Of a stretch of DNA of 64,000 bases, positions 33,580 through 44,322 are shown in pieces. The stretch is from assembly GCF_018873765.1 (NCBI RefSeq), contig NC_057926.1, forward strand, positions 46,491,043 to 46,555,042, in the 5' to 3' direction. The DNA comes from Telopea speciosissima. Taxonomy: Eukaryota > Streptophyta > Magnoliopsida > Proteales > Proteaceae. Under the pieces are notes generated by a model, which was not told where the DNA came from, did no database searches, and saw only the letters and a program-made list of their open reading frames with translations. The translations under genes and the position numbers were made by a program. How positions within the stretch are numbered: the stretch's first letter is position 1; each line of letters begins with the position of its first letter.

Positions 33580-36415
33580 TCATTCAGCTTCATCAGCTTC
33601 TGCAGCTGAAATCTCAGAATCCAACTTGTTCATTAGCTGCTCACTCACATGTTTGGACACCGATATCATGTCAAGAATTACACTAGGGTCTAAGCCTGCA
33701 CCCCCTCGTTTGGTCAGCCCGCATATATGCCCATTCCTATTAACAGAAACAGAGACAGCTGAGCTCATCTGGGATTCCTCTTCCGAGGTTGCATCTACAA
33801 TGTAGTGTCTACCAACCTAGAAGAACAAGCAAATTTTATTGATTAGAAACTGACGAGTGTGTTAATATTAGTGACCAACAGAAATAAAGTTTTGAGTTTT
33901 TAAGTTTCACCTTGGTTAAAGTTACAATTACTGGGATGCCAGAGGTGTCGAACTGTAAAAACTCTTCATCACTTATGTCAACTTCTGGCTGCTCATCGGC
34001 AGAGGCAGCTGTTGCAACATTTACTTTTGGGATGCCTGTATTGCTCAAGGCAGCCTCAACAAAAACAATAGAAACATTTGTAAAAATTAGGGGAGAAATT
34101 TTTTTGTATACATATATACTCTAAACATCTTTGTATGGTGCTGGGAAAGACATGAAACCAACAACCATGTGTTTTACCTGAATTCAAAAATTAATGGCTT
34201 ACCTTGATTGCAGCACCTAAGGCATCCAGTAAATTCCCATCAGAACTGACAACAAGGCCATCAATGTAAAGGTCCCAACATAGTTTCCCTTCCACAACCA
34301 ATAGAGATGAACGGTCGATGCCAGCCCCTATGAAACATTTATTGTGACCTCTATAGAATCAATCAAGAAAAGCAAGAACACATTTATATCAAGGAAAAGA
34401 AAGGAGACTTAAGTAGGGTTGCCATTTCCAGAAAGACAAGCATATCCAGGGCAAGCAAGCCTTTTGTTACTTGTCTCACTTTTACTGATAGTTGTACTAC
34501 CTGTTCCACTTTTACTACCCAATAAGCATCTCTGCAGTGCAACTGAGAGTTCCGTAGACAACTCTTCACCTCCTCTGCCCTGTGTTCAATATGACCAAAT
34601 GATTAACCAAATAACTAAAAGGACAGGTTTAATTTACAGAAGAAACATAACCACATTTTTATCTACAAGGAGGTATAAAACATTCACTTCTGGAACAAAT
34701 TATATGCCAAACTAAATTTTTGTTCCCATTTTTCTGCAACAAAACTAAAGGAATTTTCCGTCTGGAATACTACCTCGACAAACAAAGCTTAGGGATTTTC
34801 CAGTATAAGTAGGTCTTTGGTGCAAATGTCAGCAATTGGCTTTAATAATGGTTCAATTTCTTCTCTGCACATCATGGTCTTCTACTTAGACAACGCATGA
34901 AAGGAAGAAAACCATGGGTGCGGAGCTGGAAAACTCAATACTTACCTACCATCTAGTCGCAAGTCCATGCAATTCATGTGTTTGCTCCCTTCAGAGAGAG
35001 AGAGAGAGTTCATTTCATAGAACCTACCATCTAGTTGCAAGTCCATGCACTTCGTGCGTTTGCTGCTTTGCTGTTTGTACAGCAGTTGATTCCAATTCCG
35101 TATTTTGGTCCGAGTCTTTGATGCTAAGCATCATTTGATCTCTTACTAGCTTCTCAATCTAGGAAAGGCTGGTGTGAAGACTTGCCTCTGAAGAGGCTAC
35201 ATTAAAAAGGCAGGAAGACAACCCTTTCTCAGTTCTCCATCTCCAACACCGTCACTTACTATCCATGCTCTTGATACTATCCTTAATAGCACAATCTCCA
35301 GAAAAAAGATGTAACAGGATTTCCTTTAGCTAGGCATAAATGAGGCTTACATATATAATCTTCTTCCCCGTTTGGAATAGGTATCCAAGCCAAAATGTGG
35401 GAGTCTTCTATCGAACTAGATAAAGTGAGGTTCACTTTAAGAAAATAGCTTTATAATAAGCCCCTTTTGGAGATACAATGATGAGAATTTCAGTGAGTTT
35501 GCTTTCTAGACTTATTTTATTTCGTCTTTCTTGTTTTCAATACATTTGATCTTTCATTAGTGGTCTGGTCTGGGCCCACCAAGAAAAAAGTCTTTGCTCA
35601 CCGCTTCAAGCTTTTCACTCCCACACGAATACATATTACATTTAAAAAAAGTAGGAATAACTTTAATAGAAAACATAATTGACACAAAGATTTGACTGTT
35701 CCTAAATCAAAGTTGTGCTACTGTTTAGAGTCTGCATTTCTGAGGATAGTAAACCACTGAATCCTACTGCAAATGGAAACAAAGAATCTTAGTACAAAGA
35801 CATACATCCACCAACCTCAAATACAGGGGCTGCCGTGGGACTACAATCAACATTTATGATGACCCTGCCTTTGTCAGGTTGAAACAGATCTGGTTTTCCA
35901 AGTTCAGCCTGCCAATATAGATTGTTACGAAATATTAGCAGGAATTCCCCAAGTAGATTTCATTTTAGGAGCTAAGCAAGACCCTTATCCAAGTAAATAT
36001 ATTATGAGGATCAGTAGAACATATAATCATTTTACAGACTTATCAAGAAAGCATAGAAAAGAAGGCAGTCTCGATTAGGAAATACCTTCACACTGGCAAT
36101 GACATCAGTGGTACCCATTCTAATTCTTGCAGAACCATTAGCCTGTAAGTAGTAAACAAAGAATTTGTAGAGGGAATTCAATGAAAACAAATCATAATTT
36201 GGTCACTCAAATAATGAAAGCCAAACCTAATGTAAGAAATAGTAAAATGTGAATATCATTTGCAACAACCATGGACATGAAGACTACACCTGAGGAATGA
36301 CTCCAGTTTCAACAGATATAGGTCGGTAAGTTAATCTTTTTCGACCATCAGTGCGAAGGTCTTGAGCAATACCACCCTGTATAAAATGTTTCTCTCCAAC
36401 AGATAGTCCCACCAT
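33580..36415 (-). CDS. RRP42: Exosome core subunit RRP42 (RNase PH-like), seven exons
   Basis: A ring subunit of the eukaryotic RNA exosome, which degrades and processes RNA in nucleus and cytoplasm; in plants the RRP42 domain is structural. Coding exons in gene order: 36415-36290, 36142-36086, 35908-35816, 34579-34501, 34327-34203, 34054-33911 and 33816-33580. All have GT-AG borders and consistent phases. The total of 861 nt gives 286 aa, the length of the Arabidopsis protein as I recall it. Recognisable blocks: RTDGRKRLTYRPISVETGVI (N-terminal RNase PH motif), MGTTDVIASVK, DCSPTAAPVFEGRGGEEL, CWDLYIDGLVVSSDGNLLDA, IDISDEE-type VDISDEEFLQFD, and the C-terminal GLTKRGGAGLDPSVILDMI. A pyrimidine tract plus TAG four bases before the ATG hints at a 5' UTR intron. 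It looks intact. Confidence 0.93.
34946..35080. repeat. Short tandem duplication and GA microsatellite in an RRP42 intron
   Basis: ACCATCTAG(T)CGCAAGTCCATGCA(A/C)TTC occurs twice, separated by a run of GA repeats at about 34997-35008. It lies in the 1.2-kb third intron of RRP42. Confidence 0.6.
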
Positions 36416-36795
36416 TTCTACAAAAAAGAAACTGTCAAATCACAATTATAAAACCACAAATTAGAAGTAAGGAATACCCATAAACAAAAAGAAATAAATA
36501 AATAAAGAAGAAAAGGGAAATAGCTAGGATAACAGCTGTCCTACTACTAAATTCAATGCAAAAGATCAAATAAAGTAAGCACAAGCAACATAGATATAGA
36601 AAGAAGAGACCAGAAGCAGTGACATATTGCTTCCCGTAGCACTTTCAGACACCAGAGAAGGTGGAATTGAAATGATTGGACATGCAAAACCAAATTAAAA
36701 AATCAGAAATCAAAAACCAATTCAATTAAGTATTAGGATCCCACAGTATCTGTTATACATATACACAACATCTCTAGCAATACTCCAAACATTAG

Positions 36796-36957
36796 AGCAT
36801 CCCAGTCCACGAGGCTCCCACTATTGCAGGGTGTGGGAGGGGCAAACGTACGCAGCCTTACCCCAGCTTTGCGGAGAGGCTGTTTCCATATTTTGAACCA
36901 GCAGCCTGATGGTTGCAATAGCGCAACTTCACTGTTGCACCAAGGCTCACCCACTAG
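36796..36957 (-). mobile_element. Au-type SINE with target duplication
   Basis: The minus-strand head GAGCCTTGGTGCAACAGTGA is followed by a body with AAACAGCCTCTCCGCAAAGC and GGTAAGGCTGCGTACG. The 3' end is GAGCCTCGTGGACTGGGATG. It is flanked by AATACTCCAAACATTA (from 36780) and GATATTCCAAACATTA (to about 36974), a roughly 15-bp target duplication. It lies upstream of the RRP42 start. Confidence 0.85.
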
Positions 36958-36999
36958 TGATATTCCAAACATTAAAAAGAAAAAATCAGGAGGTATTGA

Positions 37000-38800
37000 G
37001 CTACTTCTATTAAATGGTCTAGTATGTTCTAATAACAAACTCAACTCCAAACAAGTACCTATTCATATACTGATAGAAATATTAAACAATAGCTGTTGAT
37101 TGTAACTTGACCAAGTGGGGAGAAGAATAAGGAGAATGAGATTTTTTTATTTTATTTTTTTTTTTTTTAAAAACGAAGAAGAAGATCATGCCTCTCATAT
37201 ATAAGTACTTATTCATAGAAAAATATAGAGCTTACAGATATGCATTTACTTACGCTCTGTTGGTTATAGTTTCCATTTCTCTATTTGTACTATTTTTGAG
37301 AAATCACTATCAGAAACAATTTCTGGGCCAGAAATAGAAATCCCTTGGTTACAACCGTATAACGTATATTACAGAATGAGGAATTGGTTTAATGGATTCT
37401 GCTATGATGCTATTATTCGTTACAATTAAGGTCGGTATTTATCTTGAACTAATAAGTTCAACCAACAGAAAATTATGAAGCAAAGGAACCCAAGCAAACC
37501 CATAACCTAAAATGTACTCCAAATCCATAAAGGCTGGAAAACTAGTTTCTAATTTCAAAAAAAATAAAAAATAAAAAAAGGCAAAAGCAAACAAGCCAAG
37601 CTATTCCCAACTCCATGAGCTACAACTCTACTAGACAGCAGCTTCAGTACATTACGGAACAAATAGATAAAAAATAAAAAATAAATAAAAAACCTGGGCA
37701 AATGGGGCCGAAAGGTCGGACAATAAATTAATTGGGGATTACAGGGATATCTGCTGGGAAGAAATGAAGAAGGAGAGAGAGAGAGAGAGAATCATAACAG
37801 AATATCAAAAACTAGCTATGAAGAATTTCAAATTGTAGCTGGTGTCTCTAGAATTAGGCATAAAGTTCTGCCATAGTTCTAGAATTAGCCAATTGAAATT
37901 CAACAACCAGGCCGCATGATGAAGAATCCAACCTCTGTCAAGAGGTCCAATCTGAAAAATTGCAGATTATATACTTTCAGCAAAGCTCACTCACACTGAG
38001 GAATAACTTTAAAGGAAAACTCTTATTTCAATTCACTTATGTCTAGGATTGAATAGCCAAGCACAGAAAATCCTTCGTGGCCAGTTCAGCAACACTTATT
38101 TGATCCCATAGAACTAAATAGCAATCCAATCAATATGAAAATCTAAGTAGCCCCGAAAACAATAAAACTAAATCCAATCACTATGAAACTCTAAAGCTGC
38201 ATTTGGTAACTATTCTGCTCTCAGAAAGCACTTTTGACATTTGGGAATTTCCGACCTAACAACCTTTCATTTCGCCCACCTAGAGCTCTGCTTTACTATT
38301 AATTCCAAAAAAAAAATGGAAGATGGTGGGAATATCCGAGCTAATTCAAAAACTCTCTCTCTCTCATTGTAGTTTCTTCTAAAGGGAATTCTTTCATGCT
38401 TTTTTTACATTTGGATACTTCCTTTTAAGGGAAATTAATTACATAAATCTTGCATCTGTTCCAAACATGACATTAAATCACTTGAATCAGTAACTCCACA
38501 TAAGCCTATCAGCTTGAGCAATTAACATACAAATTGATTTTCCAATTCAACCTTAATTATGGGCAAACAAATGCCTCATAACATCATAGATGCCAATCAA
38601 CTGATACATACAACAAAAACTCTTTCTCAAACAGGTCTCTTGGTTTTGAAACTCAACACAACCAAGGCGTTAAGCAAAATGAGGAGACCTGATCCATGTC
38701 CTAGGTGCCTAGATTTGTCCTCAAGAAAGGTGTCATGGCAGGTATTTCAACATATCTCCATACCAAATATTTCAATTCCTTGAAATAGCACTCATTGAAA
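37000..38800. other. Upstream region of RRP42, no further gene seen
   Basis: A/T-rich, with an A-rich tract at about 37150 and 37560-37690, a (GA)n run near 37770 and a (CT)n run near 38350. No protein-like frame. Confidence 0.4.
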
Positions 38801-38811
38801 TTTCAACCTAT

Positions 38812-38851
38812 CCCTTCCCCCCTCCCCCTTCCCCCTTCCCCCCTCCCCCTT
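38812..38851. repeat. C-rich tract with quadruplex potential on the minus strand
   Basis: Five or more runs of five to six C are separated by TT or T. On the complementary strand these are closely spaced G runs able to form a G-quadruplex. Confidence 0.6.
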
Positions 38852-38894
38852 AAGCTACTGCAACAAGAAGAGAATCCCGAGACTACCCAACAGC

Positions 38895-39230
38895 ATAGTT
38901 GTCAAAGCGCAACGCAACCCAACGCGTTGGAGGGCCTTCTTAAGCAATTAGGCGATAAGGTGGCCGCCCAGGTGTTCTATATTTATCCAAAAACTCATTT
39001 GCTAAAATTCCTATATATTATGAACCAAATAGGTTAAAATTTAAGATACACAGATGCAACCACTCTTCTTGCAATATTTGCGATTTCTAAAAACATCAAA
39101 TATGCACAACAAATTACTATACTAATCATAGTTATCAAGGCGGCAAGGCGACCATGGTGTTTGAGGGCCTTCCTAAGCGCCTTGGCAATATGGCGTCGCA
39201 TTGGCGAACAAGGCCTTCTAGTGTTTTTTT
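38895..39230. repeat. GGCG-rich repeat pair (CAAGGCGNNAAGGCG type)
   Basis: Two degenerate units (about 38900-38975 and 39128-39222) carry GTTATCAAGGCGGCAAGGCG-like and GAGGGCCTTCCTAAGCGCC words. A related block in inverse sense lies at 42205-42310. They may be the ends of one larger composite element spanning the PLATZ-bearing segment. Confidence 0.4.
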
Positions 39231-39639
39231 TTTTTTATATAACCATTTTATTAGGCATAAATAGCATATTAATTTTTATATAATTCTACTTGTATCCTAA
39301 ATAAATATGAAAGAATTGAAGTACATAATCAAGGAATTGCAAAATAGCATAATCATGACATGTCGGCTAAGGGTAGGGCATATCTACAAACACCTTAAAG
39401 ACCTTCGTGGAAAAGAGGGAAAGATAAAACGAAACGAAAAGACCTCTCTCCTAAGTCCATCGAAATGCAGCCAAGAGAAAAGCCCAATCAAAAGTTCAAA
39501 ACCATTCATAAATATGAAATATTTACAAGTTCTGGTCTTGTGATCACTTCATTTTAGTCCAATAAAGAAATCATTCAATTCTGTGAAAAAAAAGGAGGAA
39601 AAGAAAGAAAGACAAGATTGAATGAAGTTGAAGGAACTG

Positions 39640-40380
39640 TTTGTTACTCCAAAAGAACATACAAGGCTGGAGATGTCGATGGAGAGTGGAGAGGTTAGAA
39701 GGGGTTTAGGTTTAGAAGGAAAAAAGAAGAAAAAAAAAAGCACAATACTTACAAGGCTGGAGATGTCGCCGGACGCCGGTGGAGGTTAAGGCTGGACCGC
39801 TGGAGATGGAGACGTCGATGGAGAGTGGAGAGGTTAGAAGGGGTTTAGGTTTAGAAGGAAAAAAGGAAAAAAAGAAAAAAAAAAAAAAAAAAAGCACAAT
39901 ACTTAAAGGCTGAAGATGTTGCTGCCTCGCCGGACGACGGTGGAACCTTCTGGGACTGAGAGGGACCGTGGAAGCTGGACTGCTGGAGATGTCGCCGGTG
40001 GGGGTGGGGGTGGAGGTTGCTTCTCTCGCCGGTGGGGGTGGATGCTGGAGATGGGGGTGTCGGTGGAGAGAAGAGGTTAGAAGTTGGATTTTAAAAAAGG
40101 GAAAGGGGTTTAGATTTTAGAAGGAAAAAGGAAAAAAAACACGAAACTTACAATTAGCCTCGCCGGACGCCGGTGGAGGATGGAGACTGAGAGGGAGGAC
40201 TGAGAACTTGAGGAGTCGTAGGACTGACGTCTGAACTCTGACAGAGTAGCTGCAAGTCGCCGCCTCGCCCGACGCCGGTGGAGGATGGGGACTGAGAAGG
40301 AAGACTGAGAAGGAGTCGAAGCCTTGAAGGACTGAGGTCTGAGCTGAGCTCTGTCGGAGTCGCTGCAAGTCGCCGCTGCG
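39640..40380. repeat. Degenerate GC-rich tandem repeats
   Basis: Units built on GCTGGAGATGTCGCCGGACG and GTGGAGAGGTTAGAAGGGG occur at about 39670-39720, 39755-39870 and 39960-40090. More diverged units (GCCTCGCCGGACGCCGGTGG) lie at 40155 and 40262. Long A runs separate them. Translations give only low-complexity Ser/Pro or Gly/Arg strings, so I do not call genes here. Confidence 0.6.
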
Positions 40381-40474
40381 CTGCTTCTTTTCTCTTCCGT
40401 TTTTTTATTTTTGATTTTGGTATGTCCAGAGAAGGTGATTAGGTGAATCGGTATTTAGGTTTTGGTGTTTTTTT

Positions 40475-42114
40475 GGGAACTTTATGAGTACTCCCTAAGG
40501 TATGGATTTATTAAAAAAACGTTAGAATTTTTACAATATTGACAATATTGCCCTTACTGCTATGATTAGGTATTTTTACATGTCCTTGATAAGGTAGAAT
40601 GACATTCTTGCCCTCATCTTCTTCTTCTTCTTCTTCCTGGTTCTCACCCTCCTTTTCTTCACCCTTCTTTTCTAAATCCTAACCCAGAACCAACCAGGAA
40701 ATATTTTCGTTTATGATTTTCTTTCGCTACCGATTTCCGTAGCCCTTCCTGGTTCTCACCCTCCTCTTGTTCACCCTTCTTTTCTAAATCCTAACCCAGA
40801 GCCAACCAGGAAATATTTTCGGTTATGATTTTCTTTGGCTACCGATTTCCGTAGCCGAACAAAAGGCAAACATTAAAACTGCTTTCGGAATCTCACTCTG
40901 ATTTTTTTTTCTTTCTTTCTTCTTTGATTCTGATAACGTGGGTTTTTTTTTTTTTTTAAATTTTGGTTGTGGCCAGGATTAGGTAGTGCGAGGCAATCAA
41001 TAAAAAAGTCATGGTAAATTAAAGAAGAAGTCCCAATCATTCGGTCTTACTTTTTTTTTCCCCTCTCCATTGTTCTGTTTTCATCGATTGTATATCGATT
41101 TTGTGTTTGTGTTCAGGTCAACCCAATAGTTGGAATGGGAAGCAATGATTTAAGTCCCCACTGTGGTTGAAGGCAATGTTGAATGCAAATTGTTAGAATC
41201 GTGAATGCGTATTGCTTGGATTGTATGGGAAATGCCCTTTGTTCTTACTGTTTGATCAATCATAAAGACCATCGTGTTGTTGAGGTTTGTTTTTCCTTTG
41301 ATCTTAAAGATGATCGATTGGTGGTGCTTAGATCCAGAAATTCATAGACATATTAGCCATTCAGACCTACATTATCAACAGTCCCAAAACCATCTTCCTC
41401 AACAAGCGGCCACAGCCAAGGCCCGGAAAGGTCGTTACCAATACCTGTGAGATTTGTGGCCGAAGCTTTCTGGACTCCTTCAAGTTTTGCTCACTGGGTT
41501 GAAAAGTCATCTTCTAATCCTCTGTTGTAACCACTTCACCCCCTTCTCATCTTCTTGATTCTCTAACCTACTTCTTGTTCATCTTTTTTACGAAACTCCA
41601 TTACTTTTTAGCTGAGCGTGGGCATTAGAGCTTTCTCGTCTCAGCCAAAATTCCTATTTTTTTCCAGCTTTTTACGGGTTCCAGTATTTCCTGGTTGAAT
41701 GTGGGCATTGGAGCTTCTCTGTCTCACGCCAAATCTTCAATTAATTTCACTTCAATTAAAATCCCATTCCAATTAGATGGCAGCACTGGATGAGAAGAGG
41801 AGGGTGAGAACCAGGAAGAAGAAGAAGAAGAAGAAGATGAGGTGAATACGAAATTTGATTTTGGTGTTACTTCTCGAGGAATTTTCGTCGATGCACCGCC
41901 TCCTCCCGCTGATCCCCTGCCGTTAGGGAAGAAGAAGAAAGGAGGACATTATTGTCATTTACACATCTATCGTTTGTGACTAACAGTAATAATTAACGGT
42001 TTGGATTAATTTATCAATTAATATGAAAAGTAGGGGAGGTACGTGTAAATACTACGTACAGATGGATGCATCGATAATAAATTCATATTTCAAGGGGGTA
42101 TTCATAAATTTTCC
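40475..42114. mobile_element. TIR-bounded segment carrying a PLATZ fragment (Pack-type candidate)
   Basis: The left end GGGAACTTTATGAGTACTCC and the right end (inverse of GGAAAATTTATGAATACCCC) form terminal inverted repeats about 20 bp long. A second inverted pair lies inside: CTTCCTGGTTCTCACCCTCC near 40634 and its inverse near 41800. A 108-bp direct repeat (40637/40745, with CTAAATCCTAACCCAGA) follows the left end. A T run flanks both ends, so the target duplication is ambiguous. The enclosed PLATZ fragment fits a transposon that captured host sequence. Confidence 0.5.
41204..41502 (+). pseudogene. PLATZ zinc-dependent transcription factor fragment
   Basis: PLATZ proteins are plant zinc-dependent DNA-binding repressors. 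Two in-frame blocks are clear. One is 41204-41284 (NAYCLDCMGNALCSYCLINH, then KDHRVVE). The other, 41332-41502, is an uninterrupted 56-codon block ([20 protein letters not shown], then [20 protein letters not shown]). The conserved IRRSSYHDVVRV-type segment that should link them is missing, replaced by 47 bp. The start region is degenerate, and TGA replaces the next cysteine codon after CSLG. It is therefore a truncated, non-functional copy. Confidence 0.85.
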
Positions 42115-42204
42115 TTTTTTTTTAACAACCAATGACATATTTTCAATTAGAATAACTTAAAGTACATTAAAAAAAATTAAAAAACAAAAATATAAAAAAT
42201 AAAC

Positions 42205-42310
42205 ACGCCTAGGAGACGCCTTGGTGACCTTGGCAGAATTGGCGGTCGCCTTGACGAAGCCATGGTATCCAGGCGGAAATTTGGGGGTATGGCGATGGGA
42301 CGCCTTATGG
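42205..42310. repeat. GGCG-rich repeat, inverse of the 39.1-kb unit
   Basis: It contains CGCCTAGGAGACGCCTTGG and GGCGGTCGCCTTGACGAAGCC, resembling the reverse complement of the block at 39128-39222. Confidence 0.4.
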
Positions 42311-42726
42311 TATGTATTCACACGATTTTTATTTTTTCATATTTTAGTTCAGTTTCTTTTCAATGAATCATGATTCTATTAAGTTTCTCAGTTATTGGAC
42401 AGTAGGGTGGAAGTTCCTGTTCTTATCAGAAATATGGCATACTATTGCAACACTAAAATCATTTACTTAATATGTCTGGCAAGCCGTCGGCCCTTTAAAA
42501 GGCTCCAAGTCAATGACTATGTCAAACACCAAAACAACATACAGAGTTCACCATTATACGGTACAGAAAAAAGACTCTGCTGCTAGGGCATACAAAGAAA
42601 TCAGAAAAAACTGAAAATCTGAAATACAAGGCTACTATTTTATCAGAACTAGCCTAATCTGCAAGTTTAAATTTCCTAACGACGAGAGAATTCTCAGTTA
42701 TTATAGATAACAAATTCAAACTCCAT

Positions 42727-43085
42727 AGCTCAAACCAGAGGGTTTAATGAGAAGAGATAGAGATGACGGTCACAGGGGAAGGAAAGGGTTTCAGGCAAAT
42801 ACCACAGTCGCCACTGCAATCGGCTGCTACAATCTGCTGCCTGAAGAACGAAAGAACTACAGTCGCTACAATCTCCGGCCTGAAGAACAGAAGAACCACA
42901 GTCGCCGCCGGCAGAAGAAGAAGAGGAAGAAGAGATGGAGAAGAATGGAGAAGAAGTGGAGAACAACTTGCCGCCGGCAGAATAACAAAAGGAAGAAGAG
43001 ATGGAAAAGAAGGCAGAACCAGGGTTTTTACTTCTCGAAGAGAGGGACTCGGGCTTGGTTACTTTGGTTTTATATTTTAGTTTTT
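42727..43085 (-). other. Purine/pyrimidine-skewed 5'UTR-like block
   Basis: On the minus strand this reads as TCTTCTTCCTCTTCTTCTTC-type leader with GCCGGCGGCGA and ACTGTAGTTCTTTCGTTCTTCAGG repeats, then AAACCCTTTCC. This is the composition of a plant 5' UTR. An imperfect internal duplication (CTGAAGAACGAAAGAACTACA / CTGAAGAACAGAAGAACCACA) is present. No protein can be assigned; it may be a leftover first exon. Confidence 0.3.
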
Positions 43086-43288
43086 TTTTTTTTTAACAAA
43101 AAATATTATACGTGTATAATCTGCGTTTTATACATGATTATACGTGTTTTTAATCGACTTTGACGTTTTATATGCAATACAGTGGTTTTTTAATTAAATG
43201 TTCGGATCCATGTATTATACACGTATAATATGTGGATATTTTTTTAATAAACTACCCAGATTTAATAACTATGCTAATAATGAATAAA

Positions 43289-43804
43289 TTAAGAGTGTCA
43301 ATTTAAAACCAAAAACAAAACCGGCCTTTAAAATCGAACCGAAATAAATCGGTTGGGATTTGGCTTCCAAAACTGGAATCTTTTAACACGAGTTTGGTTT
43401 GCTAAATCATCTACAGGTACATGAATCAAATGACCTATTTTCAAACCGAATAAAGAGTTGTATGAAATTATATATTTTTTTATTTTTTAATCAAATGTAG
43501 ATGATTAATTTTTTTCCCATTTTAGTGTTTGGGAAAAGTTTGGTGGACTATGATCCTAAAATATTAGAGTTTTTTATTGGTGAAGATGTAAAAAATTGAC
43601 CCAAACTTCTAAAATAGCACCTAAACCCAATATAAAACCAAATTAAAACCTACTAAGAAGCTAAATACAAAATCGAATAAAAAATGAAATTGAATTGAAC
43701 CGAGTCAATTCGATTTCAGTTTTGAAAATATATTTCTATTCTCGGTTTGGTTTGGTTTTGGTTTCTACATTTTGTTTCTTAAATCGAACCGATTAACACC
43801 CTTA
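43289..43804. mobile_element. hAT-type MITE
   Basis: It starts TAAGAGTGTCAATTT and ends ATTAACACCCTTA, with arms rich in AAACCGG/CGGTTTGGTTTGG. The 8-bp flanks GAATAAAT and GAGTAAAC agree at six positions, consistent with an old hAT target duplication. Confidence 0.6.
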
Positions 43805-44204
43805 GAGTAAACCCTTTCCACCTTTCGAGTTTCAATTGCAAGGTTTCGATGTTAGAGACTGAGAGTTGAGAAGTGAGACATGATTGTGATACCGTGTATT
43901 GTTAGTGAAGTAAATCATGTACAACAGCAAATTAAACCATTAAAAATGGAATCCTAATAACAAAATACATTTAAGTAGATATATATGGGAAAAAGAACGT
44001 TGCCAAGTCACATGCAACCTGCGCCAGACACCCCCACTGAACCGCCTCGCCTGCTATAAAATGAAAAATATCCCCTTGGTTGATGCCCCTATGTGAGGGT
44101 GTCAATTGATCTGATTCCTTAACGATTCCGGCTCTAAAGAGTCAAGAGTCAGGACTAGAACAGACCAATTGGCTAATCAGTTACAAACTTGGGATCTAAG
44201 ACCA

Positions 44205-44322
44205 TAAACTAATGGGTGAGCCGATTCCTAATTAGTTCCAAGTAGTAAAAGTTTTTTTTTTTTTTAAAAATCTCTAACACATGCTATATATATTCAATAA
44301 TATTATAACAAGACATTAATTT
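44205..44322. repeat. Start of local duplication, copy 1 (partner 48716-48792)
   Basis: ATAAACTAATGGGTGAGCCG and CAATAATATTATAACAAGAC recur at 48716. Copy 1 resumes after the LINE at 46095-46746. Confidence 0.8.

Noticed and set aside
42747..43163. 138-codon Arg/Lys-rich plus-strand frame
   Set aside because: The composition follows from a purine-rich (AGAAGA)n-like stretch. The other strand looks like a 5' UTR, so protein coding is unlikely.
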